From Candidatus Rifleibacteriota bacterium (GTDB taxonomy: Bacteria; Muiribacteriota; Ozemobacteria; Ozemobacterales; Ozemobacteraceae), in NCBI GenBank assembly GCA_015233155.1, contig JADFYG010000038.1:1-63724 (forward strand): 63,724 nucleotides of DNA, written 5' to 3'. This document shows positions 51,442 to 61,292 of the stretch, piece after piece (the stretch's first letter is position 1; the number at the start of each line of letters is the position of its first letter). Below the pieces are notes generated by a model, which was given only the letters and a program-made list of their open reading frames with translations, ran no database searches and was not told the origin of the DNA. A program made the position numbers and the translations under genes.

Positions 51442-53247
51442 GTGTCATTACAGTCCAACATCAGGAATTTCTGCATCATCGCTCACATCGATCACGGTAA
51501 ATCAACGCTTGCCGACCGACTAATCGAAAGCACCGACACAGTCAGCAAGCGGGAAATGCGCGACCAGCTTCTCGACTCTATGGATCTCGAACGCGAGCGT
51601 GGAATTACGATCAAGGCTCAGGCAGTTCGCATGATTTACCATTCCGCAAAAGGCGAGGAGTTCATCTACAATCTGATCGATACTCCGGGGCACGTGGATT
51701 TTTCATACGAAGTATCGCGTTCGATAGCTGCCTGTGAGGGTGCAGTCCTTGTCGTAGATGCAAGCCAGGGTGTCGAGGCACAGACAATGGCTAACGTGAA
51801 CCTTGCCCTGAATGCGAATCTGGAAATTATTCCGGTCATCAACAAAATCGATCTTCCGGCGGCGGATCCCGACAAAACGATGAAAGAAATTGAGAATCTC
51901 ATTGGAATCGACTGTTCCAATGCCATTCTTGCGTCGGCGAAGGAGGGAATCGGAGTCCCGGAACTTCTCGCGGCGATTGCTGAACGCTTCCCGCCCCCGC
52001 GTGGTGAGGAAGACAAACCGTTGCGTGCTCTTGTTTTTGACGCAAAATACGATTCATACAAAGGTGTAATTGTATATTTTCGAGTCGTAGACGGTGAAGT
52101 CAAGGTCGGAGACCGCGTAAGATTTCTTGCCACGGAATCTGTGTTCGAAGTGATAGAAGTCGGCGTCTTTACTCCTAAGCCGTTGCAGACAAAGGTGATT
52201 CCGACCGGGGGCGTGGGTTATCTGTGCGCCACGATCAAGGAAATGGGACATGTTCGCATCGGTGATACATTCACGATTGAAGGTCGTCAAAAAGTTGAGC
52301 CTATCCCGGGATTCAAAGAATGCAAGCAGATGGTATTCTGCGGTTTGTATCCGGTCGAAGCGAATGAGTTCGGGGAGCTGCGCAATGCTCTCGAGAAACT
52401 TACGCTGAATGATTCCAGCCTTTCCTATATCCCGGAAAACTCGGTAGCGCTGGGTTTTGGTTTCAGATGCGGATTCCTCGGGCTTCTACACATGGAGATA
52501 GTCCAGGAACGCCTTGAGCGCGAGTATAATCTCGATCTTGTCACAACGGCACCGAACGTTGTCTATCAGATCGCAATGACAACGGGTGAAAATATGGAGA
52601 TCGATTCTCCGGCCAAACTGCCTCCGCTGTCTAAGGTTCAAGAAATTCGCGAGCCGTTTGTACATGCCACGATGTTCATGCCGAAGGATTACATCGGCAC
52701 CATCATGGAGCTGGCACAAGAGCGCCGTGGCGTGATGAGACACATGGAATATATTTCCGAACAGCGCGTTTCTCTTGAATTTGATCTGCCTTTAGCCGAA
52801 ATCATCGTTGATTTCTATGATAAACTCAAGAGCCGCACACGCGGATATGCTTCGCTCGATTACGAACACATCGGATATCGGGCCAGCGACATCATTCGTA
52901 TCGATATTCTGGTAAATGCCGAGCCGGTCGACGCCCTGTCTTTTCTTTGTCATCGCGAGCGGTCTGAGCATCGCGGCCGTGTCGTTATCGAGAAGCTGCG
53001 GAAGCTGATTCCGCGACATCAGTTCCAGGTTCCGCTACAGGCGGCGATTGGTGCTAAGATCATTGCCCGCGAAAATATTCCAGCCTACCGGAAAGATGTC
53101 ATCGCAAAGTGCTATGGCGGCGACATATCGAGAAAAAGAAAGCTTCTCGAAAAACAAAAAGAAGGCAAGAAGCGCATGAAGATGGTCGGGCGGGTTGAAA
53201 TTCCGCAGGAAGCCTTCATGGTGGTCTTAAGCCCCGAGGAAGACTGA
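51442..53247 (+). CDS. lepA: Elongation factor 4 (LepA)
   Basis: The 601-aa protein has G1 [21 protein letters not shown]3 DTPGHVDF, G4 NKIDLP and the LepA C-terminal domain ([38 protein letters not shown]). LepA is a ribosome-associated GTPase affecting elongation or initiation under stress. GTG 51442 has AGGAG 8 nt upstream and gives the standard length; an in-frame ATG at 51373 would add 23 non-conserved residues. A short fragment of this gene is found at 45538. Confidence 0.97.
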   Translation: MSLQSNIRNFCIIAHIDHGKSTLADRLIESTDTVSKREMRDQLLDSMDLERERGITIKAQAVRMIYHSAKGEEFIYNLIDTPGHVDFSYEVSRSIAACEGAVLVVDASQGVEAQTMANVNLALNANLEIIPVINKIDLPAADPDKTMKEIENLIGIDCSNAILASAKEGIGVPELLAAIAERFPPPRGEEDKPLRALVFDAKYDSYKGVIVYFRVVDGEVKVGDRVRFLATESVFEVIEVGVFTPKPLQTKVIPTGGVGYLCATIKEMGHVRIGDTFTIEGRQKVEPIPGFKECKQMVFCGLYPVEANEFGELRNALEKLTLNDSSLSYIPENSVALGFGFRCGFLGLLHMEIVQERLEREYNLDLVTTAPNVVYQIAMTTGENMEIDSPAKLPPLSKVQEIREPFVHATMFMPKDYIGTIMELAQERRGVMRHMEYISEQRVSLEFDLPLAEIIVDFYDKLKSRTRGYASLDYEHIGYRASDIIRIDILVNAEPVDALSFLCHRERSEHRGRVVIEKLRKLIPRHQFQVPLQAAIGAKIIARENIPAYRKDVIAKCYGGDISRKRKLLEKQKEGKKRMKMVGRVEIPQEAFMVVLSPEED

Positions 53248-53260
53248 GCTCTCTTCGGGT

Positions 53261-55432
53261 TCAGTCAGGGGTCGCCGTCGTCATTGATTCGAGAGAAAGT
53301 CGTGCTGCCCGTCGGACATCACGCGATTTATCGCCTTCGGCGAGCTTATGAAGGCAAGTGCTTGCAGATTCATCCCGGAAGCGGCCGAGAGACTTTGCGA
53401 GCGCATATCTGACCTCTTCCGCTTCATCATCTGCCAGAGTCAGGATGTCTTTCAGAACCGACGGGTCATTCATTCTGGCAAGTGAAGAAATAGAAGTGGC
53501 ACGAACATATTCGTGGGTATCCAGCAGGGCGTTCACAAGCAAATCCCGGGCCTGTTTATTCGCGAAGCCGCCGAGAGCGTTTATAGCACAGCCGCGCACG
53601 TTGGGGCTTGGATGGGACAATGCTGTCCTGAGTTTCTCTATGGCCTGATCAGGATTTTCCGTAATGGGGGCAGCGGCCGTTTTTTGATCCTCAGGTTTGG
53701 ACGATGGTTGTGGTGTTTGCTTTGCGGAAGGTTTCGCTGATGTGGCAGCAGCCCGTTCAGCACTTTTTCCCTGGGCTGAGAGAGGCCTCTGCTGAGTTGT
53801 TGTCGCAGCGGAAGGCGCCTTTCCGGTTTTACTTTCAAACTTCGGGACGGATTGAGTTACTCCCTTTCCTTTCCCTTTTTTATTCGTTGAAGTAGTTGAT
53901 ACGGTCTGATTATCGGCCAAGGTTGAGAATTCAACTTTTCCGCCTGTTTCTACACCTGCCCACTCCATAAGTTCCTGGTCCAGGCGGCGTGATGCTTCTA
54001 CCAGGTCGTCAAGAGCTTCAATGCTGTCCTGGTTCATCAAGGCCAGTGAAGCACGGAAAGCCACTTCAGAGTCCTGGTCCCGCAGTGCGGCCCGCAAGAG
54101 TCCTATTGTCCGATCATCCTTCAAGTGACCAAGTGCTTCGACCACAGCTGTCTTAAAGCGGCCTTCAGCTTTTTCCATGCGCTCTTTCAGACCGTTCAGC
54201 ACCGTATCACCTCCGATTGTGCCGAGAGCCTTTGCCACGCTGAATCTGACTACTTCCTGATCGTCTTCGAGAGCCAGCAGCAAAGCCTGCATAGAACGGG
54301 GATTGTTGATATGACCCAGAGCGTAGGCCACTGATGAACGGACGAATTCATTCGGGTCCGAGAGAGCGGAAACCAGTGCGTCAATGACTTTTTTATCATC
54401 GCATTTGCTTAAAGCCGCTGCAGCGGAGTATCGGACGGCAACATTTTCGTCATGGAGAGCTTCAATGAGGGGGGCGACCGTTCGGTCGTCATGGAATCCA
54501 CCGAGTGCTTCCGCTGCCAGATAACGCACGGATTCGATTTCGCCCGGATTGTTCATGGTCTCGATCAGTGCCGGAACGAGGTCAGGATCTTCCATCCCAA
54601 TTGCGGCTTTCGCCGCTATTTTGCGAAGCTGCTGGTCATTGTCCTTGAGCCCTCTTACAACGAGCTCCTTTCGCGGAACAGGGGAGCCGTCAGGTTGCAG
54701 GTATTCTTTTGGCAGGAGATCCATGCGAACCAGCGTCATTTCCTTGTATTTGAAGGGATTTGCCTCAGGGTCTCCGCCAAAAGACGAGTCCGAAGCTGAA
54801 GAAGTTTGTAACGACAGCGCTGATTCCCCGCCTTCTCTCTTAACGGATTGGGACTCTGGTGGAACCTCGGACATGAGTTTTTCGTCGTTTTTTTGAATGA
54901 CTTCCAGAAGTGGAGCTATTGCAAGCGGATTTCCTATCTTGCCGAGGCTCGAAGCCGCAGCTGCGGAGATATCAGGATCGGGATCGTAGAGCGCTTCGAT
55001 CAGAGGGGAAGTGGCTGAGTCAAGCCGGAGTTTTCCGACTTCCTGGATAGCGAAAATACGCTTCGCCGTCGAAGCGCCGTAATTCATGATTTCCTGAATC
55101 AGATTTTTATGAGGATCTTCGGAAATCTCAGCCGTTTGTTTTTCCGTATCCTGTTGATTCGGGATCCCGGCATTTTGGGGTGGGGCATATCCGGGGCGAA
55201 GCCCCGTTGGTGTTGAATCAGCAGAGACTTCGGGGTTGGCTGACTTTGCGCCTGTGAAGTATTGTTTCGTGACAGTTGCCGGTTTAGTTTCTGCTATTAT
55301 CTCTGGTAGAGGCGTTTCAGAAACATGATAGACGGGCATTGACGATCTTTTCGCGGCTTTCCGCGCCTTAAAGAGGCGAAAAACCACATACAGGGCAAGG
55401 AAGATCAATGTTCCAATCAGAATGTAATCCAA
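53261..55432 (-). CDS. HEAT-repeat membrane-anchored protein
   Basis: The 723-aa protein has an N-terminal membrane helix (residues ~3-20) and a disordered spacer. HEAT/PBS-lyase repeats form at least two blocks (~130-175 and ~240-490), for example DRTVAPLIEALHDENVAVRYSAAAAL. A Ser/Thr/Ala-rich linker (~500-600) and further repeats to the end follow. It is a protein-binding scaffold facing the cytoplasm or periplasm. The start is TTG 55432 behind GGGGAA. It is convergent with lepA. Confidence 0.88.
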   Translation of the reverse strand: MDYILIGTLIFLALYVVFRLFKARKAAKRSSMPVYHVSETPLPEIIAETKPATVTKQYFTGAKSANPEVSADSTPTGLRPGYAPPQNAGIPNQQDTEKQTAEISEDPHKNLIQEIMNYGASTAKRIFAIQEVGKLRLDSATSPLIEALYDPDPDISAAAASSLGKIGNPLAIAPLLEVIQKNDEKLMSEVPPESQSVKREGGESALSLQTSSASDSSFGGDPEANPFKYKEMTLVRMDLLPKEYLQPDGSPVPRKELVVRGLKDNDQQLRKIAAKAAIGMEDPDLVPALIETMNNPGEIESVRYLAAEALGGFHDDRTVAPLIEALHDENVAVRYSAAAALSKCDDKKVIDALVSALSDPNEFVRSSVAYALGHINNPRSMQALLLALEDDQEVVRFSVAKALGTIGGDTVLNGLKERMEKAEGRFKTAVVEALGHLKDDRTIGLLRAALRDQDSEVAFRASLALMNQDSIEALDDLVEASRRLDQELMEWAGVETGGKVEFSTLADNQTVSTTSTNKKGKGKGVTQSVPKFESKTGKAPSAATTTQQRPLSAQGKSAERAAATSAKPSAKQTPQPSSKPEDQKTAAAPITENPDQAIEKLRTALSHPSPNVRGCAINALGGFANKQARDLLVNALLDTHEYVRATSISSLARMNDPSVLKDILTLADDEAEEVRYALAKSLGRFRDESASTCLHKLAEGDKSRDVRRAARLSLESMTTATPD

Positions 55433-55624
55433 ATGTATTCCCCCATGCTCGTATCGACTTATTCCAGTCTTCAGGTTAGATATCCTGAAAAAAATTTCAA
55501 AAAAACATACGAAGGTATTTTATATGGAGGATCGGCTATTTTCACTCTGGACATTCCTGATCGGATGACGTACTTTTGAATCACATTTCTACACAATCTA
55601 CCGGGAAAAGGTGCCATTTGTGCC

Positions 55625-56170
55625 ATGTTGAAAATTGAGCATGTTCTTGTTTCCGATGAGGTCTGGGAAACCCGATTCGGGTGCGACGTAACTGCCTGCA
55701 AAGGCGCCTGCTGCCGCATCGGAAATCTTGGAGCACCGATAGCCGAGTGTGAGGAAAGCCGCATTCTTGAACTGCTTCCCGAAATTACTCCCATGCTTCC
55801 GCGTCGGCATGCTCGTTTTCTCGAAGCCGGAATAGGCGACACTTATCGCGGGGAGCGACACATCAGGGAGATAGAGCCTAATCATCCTTGTCCGCTGGGG
55901 TTCATAGATTCTCAGGGGATTCTCTCATGTTCGCTTCATAAATATGCTCTTGATCGCTCTCTTCCCCTGGCAACCATCAAACCGATCTGGTGTCTGTCAT
56001 ATCCACTGATCATCTCTAAGTCTTCCGAGGGGTTGAATATCAATCTTTCTATCCAACCGCATTGTCATGGCAGAAAAGGGGCAGGGCCGATCCTGATCGA
56101 ATTTGCTGATGTCCTGGAGGCAACTCTCGGCAAGCAGTGGATGTCGGGAGTCCGCCGCATGTTCGAGTAA
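55625..56170 (+). CDS. DUF3109-family Cys-rich protein
   Basis: The 181-aa protein has the family N-terminus FGCDVTACKGACCRIGNLGAP and further Cys/His (HPCPLGF, LSCSLHKYA, WCLSYPL, QPHCHG). This is a likely metal-binding set of the YkgJ/DUF3109 class with unknown reaction. No strong ribosome binding site precedes ATG 55625. Confidence 0.85.
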   Translation: MLKIEHVLVSDEVWETRFGCDVTACKGACCRIGNLGAPIAECEESRILELLPEITPMLPRRHARFLEAGIGDTYRGERHIREIEPNHPCPLGFIDSQGILSCSLHKYALDRSLPLATIKPIWCLSYPLIISKSSEGLNINLSIQPHCHGRKGAGPILIEFADVLEATLGKQWMSGVRRMFE

Positions 56171-56289
56171 ATGATTTTTTTCAAATTGGCTCTGTGGGCT
56201 GCAGAGTCACTTAATTTTCCGCCGGTGAATGGATTGAACTGCCTGATTTCAACAGCGTCGCAAATTTCAAACTATTGTTGCCATACATA

Positions 56290-56305
56290 GCGACAAAAAT
56301 GTCGC
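56290..56305. promoter_or_regulatory. Palindromic upstream activator site 1
   Basis: GCGACAAAAATGTCGC has perfect 6-bp arms with a 4-bp centre. It lies about 177 bp upstream of the predicted pspA start. Confidence 0.6.
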
Positions 56306-56380
56306 GTCGTCTTGACTCAATTATGCCTTAAACAGTGATTGATAAAGCTTTTATTGTATACAATTCTTCTGAAGGCGAAA

Positions 56381-56395
56381 TGACAAAAATGTCGC
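56381..56395. promoter_or_regulatory. Palindromic upstream activator site 2
   Basis: TGACAAAAATGTCGC repeats site 1 (differing at the left arm) 91 bp downstream, about 87 bp before the pspA start. The pair resembles sigma-54 enhancer sites. Confidence 0.6.
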
Positions 56396-56449
56396 ATCGC
56401 CAACTGCTGAATTTAGTTTAAACCAGTAAAAATATAGAAGAATAGTCTG

Positions 56450-56465
56450 TGGCATGCTAGTTGCT
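56450..56465 (+). promoter_or_regulatory. Sigma-54 promoter of pspA
   Basis: TGGCATG-CTAG-TTGCT matches TGGCACG-N4-TTGCW, with GG and GC exactly 10 bp apart. Transcription would start near 56475. Confidence 0.85.
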
Positions 56466-56515
56466 TCAAAATACGCGAACCTGAAAGTTCTTTTATCTAA
56501 AAGGAGGACACCTAT

Positions 56516-57178
56516 ATGGGTATTTTCAAGAAGATTTCACTGATCATCAGATCGAATCTCAACGCTCTCATCGACAAGGCCGAGAATCCTGAAAATATGC
56601 TCGATCAGATTATCGCAGATATGATGGAGAATATGAGGGAGATCAAGTTGCAGATAGCTCGTTCCATCAAGGATGAAAAGCTTCTCTCACGGAAGGTCGA
56701 AGAGAACGAGAAACTCGTTTTGGAGTATGAAAAAAAAGCGTTGCTAGCACTGGAAAAGAGTGACGACGATCTTGCACGGGAAGCCCTCCGCCGGAAAAAG
56801 TCCTATACGGGAATTGTTTCATCAATGGGTCGCGAGCTCGATGAGCAGAAGAAGGCGGTCGAACTTTTGAAAACGAGTTACAAAGCGCTGGAATGCAAGA
56901 TTGAAGAAGCAAAAAACAAGCGCCATGTTCTATTGAGCCGTCAGAAACGAGCGGAAACTCAGGTCGACCTGTCGGACACTATTTGTTCCGTCAGCGAACA
57001 GGCTGACCTGTTCGATGCTTTCGAGCGGATGGCTGACAAGGTTACAAGACAGGAAGCTATGGCTCAGGCGGTTCTGGAACTGGAAAAACCCTCGATCGAT
57101 GAAAAATTTGAAAAAATGGAACGGGAAAAATCCATTGATGAAGAATTCGCAGCTCTTAAATCGAGAGCGAAAAAGTAA
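56516..57178 (+). CDS. pspA: Phage shock protein A (PspA/IM30)
   Basis: The 220-aa protein is almost entirely coiled coil, starting GIFKKISLIIRSNLNALIDKAENPENML with the family amphipathic N-helix. Members form rings or rods on the inner membrane to protect it under stress, and in E. coli also bind the activator PspF. AAGGAGG precedes ATG. The sigma-54 promoter and upstream palindromes imply PspF-like control; no pspF homologue is in the window. It is monocistronic. Confidence 0.96.
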   Translation: MGIFKKISLIIRSNLNALIDKAENPENMLDQIIADMMENMREIKLQIARSIKDEKLLSRKVEENEKLVLEYEKKALLALEKSDDDLAREALRRKKSYTGIVSSMGRELDEQKKAVELLKTSYKALECKIEEAKNKRHVLLSRQKRAETQVDLSDTICSVSEQADLFDAFERMADKVTRQEAMAQAVLELEKPSIDEKFEKMEREKSIDEEFAALKSRAKK

Positions 57179-57182
57179 TGCC

Positions 57183-57275
57183 ATTCACAAAAAGCAGATG
57201 AGGAATTGATGCGCGGGCGATCCGGTGGATCGCCCGTGGTGTGAGCACAAATATCGTGTGATCAATAAACTGTAG
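57183..57275 (+). repeat. Family C element, diverged copy 3
   Basis: ATTCACAAAAAGCAG, the core GGGCGATCCGGTGGATCGCCC and ATATCGTGTGATCAAT correspond along their length to 50271-50370. Confidence 0.65.
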
Positions 57276-57283
57276 CTTATATC

Positions 57284-57438
57284 GGGCCCCTTAACTGCAT
57301 AAGCGCTTACTTAGGAATAACTTGTCATCTCGAACGAATGTGGGAGATCTCATAAATACAAGATTTCTCCCTTCGGTCGAAATGACAAAAGTGGAGCTCT
57401 GAGGCTTAAGTAAGCGCGTATGCCATAACCGGGGGGCC
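57284..57438. repeat. Inverted-repeat element with family B core
   Basis: Arms GCATAAGCGCTTACTTAG (57297-57314) and CTTAAGTAAGCGCGTATGC (57405-57423) plus GGCCCC/GGGGCC outer ends enclose a family B-like palindrome (57321-57386). It ends 3 bp before the stop of the TPR gene. Confidence 0.75.
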
Positions 57439-57440
57439 GT

Positions 57441-57995
57441 TTATTTTTGAGCCTCTTTTATAGATGACAGTTGCTTTGCTGGAGCCTCTTTCTGGGTTGT
57501 AACAAGCTCGGTTTCGCGAACGAAATATTCTTTTGCCAGCTCAGGTTGATCGAGCTTCCTGAGTATTTCTCCGGCCCAGGCATAGAGTCTGGGATCTTCC
57601 GGATTTTTGTCGAGAAGTTCGCGTGTTAAACGAAACGCTTCATCGAAATACCCCTTGCTCACGAGCACATGACTCAGAAACCATTTTGCTCCCTCATATT
57701 CTGGGTTAATACGAAGACAGCGACGGTATTCCTTTATTGCTTCGTCTTCCATTTCAAGGCTTTGGTACAGATTGCCAATGCGAAAGGTGTTTACGGGATC
57801 GCCCGGATTCTTCATGCGGAGAAACTTCAGGCGATGAAACAGCCGTTCCCGGTCAGATACTTCAAGTCCCGTCCATTCGCCGTCGGTGGCGAGAATAGTC
57901 CCGGTTAACAGCCAGCAGGACACACCGAATACGGCACAAAAGGGAAGCCAGCGACGCACAAGTGATAAACTGCCAGGACTTTCCAGTGTTTTCAT
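57441..57995 (-). CDS. TPR-repeat protein
   Basis: The 184-aa protein has an N-terminal membrane or signal helix (residues ~17-36) and three TPR-like units (~58-160), including NTFRIGNLYQSLEMEDEAIKEYRRCLRINPEYEGA. It is probably a periplasmic or membrane-anchored scaffold. AAGGAA precedes ATG 57995. It lies between two repeat elements. Confidence 0.82.
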   Translation of the reverse strand: MKTLESPGSLSLVRRWLPFCAVFGVSCWLLTGTILATDGEWTGLEVSDRERLFHRLKFLRMKNPGDPVNTFRIGNLYQSLEMEDEAIKEYRRCLRINPEYEGAKWFLSHVLVSKGYFDEAFRLTRELLDKNPEDPRLYAWAGEILRKLDQPELAKEYFVRETELVTTQKEAPAKQLSSIKEAQK

Positions 57996-58027
57996 GACTG
58001 TTCCTTCTGAACATCCATCGCGTGTAT

Positions 58028-58165
58028 GATTAACAAGGGATGCTAACCGGTTAGTTTAGATTTCTCCCTTCGTTCGAAATGACAGCATTGTTTGTCATTC
58101 CGAACGAATGTGAGGAATCTCGCTTGGCGTAAAGAGCCGTGAATATTTAGGCTTCTTTGGTAATC
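58028..58165. repeat. Family B element, complete copy 2 (138 bp)
   Basis: It starts GATTAACAAGGGATGC and ends CTTCTTTGGTAATC. The interior palindrome is nearly identical to 38647-38784. Confidence 0.9.
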
Positions 58166-58206
58166 GTGGCCGCGGGGTCCATTTGTCATGCTTTATTGGT
58201 ATTCTT

Positions 58207-59898
58207 TCATCTCTTGTTTTTTCGGCCGCTGCCGGAGTGATATTTTTTTCTGAAATATAACTTCAGTCCAAGGTATATCATCAAGCCGAGCAACAGAGCT
58301 CTCAATAAACGACTGATATTCAGTGCCGCCGCCTTTATGCTGAACGGCATCACTGCTGCGAAGCCACCATAATAGAGCGATGTAAGGACGCCGGAGATAA
58401 ATTCAGGACGAAAAGCATCGAGTATGATTCCGATCTCAATAAAAAACAGGAAAATCTTTACAGGAGTTGAAAAGAACGAATCTTCTTTCGATTTTCCGAA
58501 GAAGCCAACTTGTTTTTCGGCAGCATCAGAATCTTTATTAACTATATTTAAAATCCGACGTGGAGAATCGTAGGAAAGATTGGCATTGCAAAGCGGGCAT
58601 CTCCATTTCGAGTTGTTTACTTCAATTACCAATTTTTCAAAAGGTTTTTCACAACCCGGGCAAACGAATATGATTACTTCGTTGCGCCGTTGTTCTTCGA
58701 TTTGAAGCTGGCGGATATTATCAATAAGCCGCGTCATTTCAGCCCGATCAAGGGGGCTTTCGATCAACTCGCGAAATGTTTCGAGAAGTATTATTGCTTC
58801 CGGGAAACGGGCTTCTTTCGTCAGAGCGGTTGCCTGTTCCCGGGCGTCTATGAGTCGCTGCTTAAGGTGCTCGTTTTCCCGGTTGATGAGTCTTCTGTCA
58901 GAGCTTCTGGAAGAATCGGCCCGCGAAGCTTCGGATGATTTGATAACAGGTATCGCCGGGCGGGAAATTTTACCCGGGAGGAGCCGCTCTTCCTTTGACG
59001 AGGCCATAAAACGGTCGATTTCTTCAATGACTATCTGGCAGTTTTCAGGGCGCATGTCCGGATTTATGTCGAGCAGTCTATAAGTGAGGTTGTCCCAGAA
59101 AGGATCTACTTCTTTATAGACTGAAGGGGGCTGAAAGACGCCCATCGGAAGATTGCCGTTCGACAAGAGCTCATAAAGAATCACACCAACTGAATACAAA
59201 TCACTCCTATGCGTGACTTCTTTTGGATTGACGCGCTGCTCCGGGGACATGTAGTTTTCCGTTCCCATGACTGCATTTGTCGCGGTCAATCCACGCTCAC
59301 CGCTGAGAAGACTACTCTTGCGGGCAAGACCGAAATCTGTGACTTTCAGGCATCCTTCAGCATTGAAAAGAATATTTTCCGGTTTGATATCACGGTGAAT
59401 GATGCCTCTTGAATGGGCATAGCCCAGCGCTACGAGCATCTGTCTGATGATGTGAGCGATTTCCTGCTCGATGATCTGGCGTTCTGACATCAGCTGACGA
59501 AGGGTGAAACCTTCGATCAGTTCCATCACGAAATATTTGAACGCTCCGGATTCACCCTTGTCGAGTACCCGGACGATATTTTCGTGTTCGAGCGAAGCCA
59601 TGATAGATATTTCGCGATCGAATCGCTCGCACAACTCGGGGCTTTCCATCAAATCCTGGGACATGACCTTTATGGCGACAAATTTCCCATCCGGGTCGAT
59701 AGCCCGAAAAACCTGACCCATTCCACCCTGACCCAGTATTTCGGTCAGTTGATACTTTCCAAGTCGAATATCTTCTTGTTCCGGCGGAATCGTGACAGGC
59801 TTATAGCAACCCGGACATTGCACGGTTCCCCCTTTTGAGAAACCAAGGGTCTCGAATGATGTTCCGCATGATGGACAATTTTGTGACTTTACACTCAA
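58207..59898 (-). CDS. Ser/Thr protein kinase with zinc ribbons and membrane helices
   Basis: The 563-aa protein has an N-terminal ribbon (CPSC, CPGC; Cys8/11/28/31). The kinase domain (residues ~47-300) has GQGGMGQVF, AIKVM, HRDIKPENILF, DFGLARK and MSPEQR. A basic/Ser linker, a coiled coil, a second ribbon (CPGCEKPF...CPLCNANL, ~412-440) and two or three hydrophobic helices (~480-550) complete it. It is a Hanks-type kinase of PknB-like fold with an unusual cytosolic zinc-ribbon start. The start is TTG 59898 with a weak ribosome binding site. Confidence 0.93.
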   Translation of the reverse strand: MSVKSQNCPSCGTSFETLGFSKGGTVQCPGCYKPVTIPPEQEDIRLGKYQLTEILGQGGMGQVFRAIDPDGKFVAIKVMSQDLMESPELCERFDREISIMASLEHENIVRVLDKGESGAFKYFVMELIEGFTLRQLMSERQIIEQEIAHIIRQMLVALGYAHSRGIIHRDIKPENILFNAEGCLKVTDFGLARKSSLLSGERGLTATNAVMGTENYMSPEQRVNPKEVTHRSDLYSVGVILYELLSNGNLPMGVFQPPSVYKEVDPFWDNLTYRLLDINPDMRPENCQIVIEEIDRFMASSKEERLLPGKISRPAIPVIKSSEASRADSSRSSDRRLINRENEHLKQRLIDAREQATALTKEARFPEAIILLETFRELIESPLDRAEMTRLIDNIRQLQIEEQRRNEVIIFVCPGCEKPFEKLVIEVNNSKWRCPLCNANLSYDSPRRILNIVNKDSDAAEKQVGFFGKSKEDSFFSTPVKIFLFFIEIGIILDAFRPEFISGVLTSLYYGGFAAVMPFSIKAAALNISRLLRALLLGLMIYLGLKLYFRKKYHSGSGRKNKR

Positions 59899-59970
59899 GA
59901 TGTGTTGCTCACAATATTATGTTCACTTAAATTGAGTTAAATTGCTATGTCGGAAGTATCTCCGGATGGG

Positions 59971-61113
59971 TCAGGCAGGAGTTCCAAGGAGTTCTCGCGC
60001 GAGAATGGGTTCGACTTCGCGTAAAATAGCTTCACGCTCCTCGTAGGGCAGGAAAGTGCTTTCAAAGCCGTAGATTACGAGTTTGTACAGATCTTTTGCC
60101 GAAAGGTTGAATGTTTCGGCCAGTCGCAAGTATTCATCAGTTACGGTGGTGTCGGAAACAAGCCGATTATCTGTGCAGATAGTGCATCTGAGTTTGTCTT
60201 CCAGGAATGTTTTTATGGGATGATTTTCGATCGATTTTACAGTTCCTGTCTGGAGATTCGATGTTAAACAAATCTCTATTGGAATACGCTTGTCCTTGAA
60301 GTATCGATAAAGTGTTCGCAAGCGGGAATCATCCTTGGCTTCGATGAGACGCGTGCCATGTCCGATTCGGTGGGCATGACAGTATTTGACCGCCTGTTCG
60401 ATGCTTTCCGGGCCATAGGCTTCACCTGCATGAATTGTGATCGACATATGCCCGTTGATGATTTCCTGAAATGCATCGTAAAAATCTTTTGCGGGATAAC
60501 CGCTTTCCGGGCCGGCTATATCGAATCCGACGATGGTGGGATATTTTTCAGACAGACGTGTCGTAACTTTCGCGGTTTGAATGGCCAGTATTCTGGAGAG
60601 CTCCACGTCAGAAAACGTGTAAAGTCGATCATGAAGACGTCTCGCCATATGGGAAATTTCCGAAGGAAAATTCCGCATTCCACAGACCAGCAGTCCGGTC
60701 TTGATCTTGTAACGTTTTTCAGCTCTTAAAAGACCGGCAATGACGCTTTCGAAAATCTTTTCAAACGGTAAAAGACTGTTCGTGTGGAGTATCGGTGCAA
60801 AGCGGACTTCAAGATAACGAACATTTTCGTGTGCGGCATCTTCCGCGAGCTCATAAGCGGCACGTTCGAGGGCCTCATCCGTCTGGAGCACAAGTAATGT
60901 GACATCGAACACCTTGAGGTAGTCGACCAGGCTGCTGCAGCCTTCATTCATGACGATAAGCTTGCGAAGATCATCTTCGTTGTCCGCAGGAAGGCGGATC
61001 TTGTAAGACTCGGCAAGACTCAAAATGGTCTGCAACCGCATCGAACCATCAAGATGGCAGTGCAAATCAGTCTTAGGAAGGCGTTCAAGCAGTTCACGCG
61101 TAATGGCAGGCAT
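59971..61113 (-). CDS. add: Adenosine deaminase
   Basis: The 380-aa protein starts at ATG 61113 (AGGAAG upstream). It has the metal motif KTDLHCHLDGS, then FDIAGPESG, IHAGEAYGPESIEQA, HRIGHGTRL and CTDNRLVSDTTVTDEY. It converts adenosine to inosine for purine salvage. A longer frame to 61290 has no family match, so it is excluded. It is divergent from the anti-sigma-like gene. Confidence 0.94.
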   Translation of the reverse strand: MPAITRELLERLPKTDLHCHLDGSMRLQTILSLAESYKIRLPADNEDDLRKLIVMNEGCSSLVDYLKVFDVTLLVLQTDEALERAAYELAEDAAHENVRYLEVRFAPILHTNSLLPFEKIFESVIAGLLRAEKRYKIKTGLLVCGMRNFPSEISHMARRLHDRLYTFSDVELSRILAIQTAKVTTRLSEKYPTIVGFDIAGPESGYPAKDFYDAFQEIINGHMSITIHAGEAYGPESIEQAVKYCHAHRIGHGTRLIEAKDDSRLRTLYRYFKDKRIPIEICLTSNLQTGTVKSIENHPIKTFLEDKLRCTICTDNRLVSDTTVTDEYLRLAETFNLSAKDLYKLVIYGFESTFLPYEEREAILREVEPILARELLGTPA

Positions 61114-61292
61114 GTTATGCTTCCTTTCCGGGGTGTTGACTCTCAAGGCCATGAGAAATGAATTTCCATGAGAATGAACTATTATATGACAACAGATGAC
61201 ATTTTTACTACCGTAAGCACAGCATAATATATTTCTGACGATTGCAGAAACCTTGCGCAAGTTTTCTGCGTCATATAGAGTGGAGGTCATAC

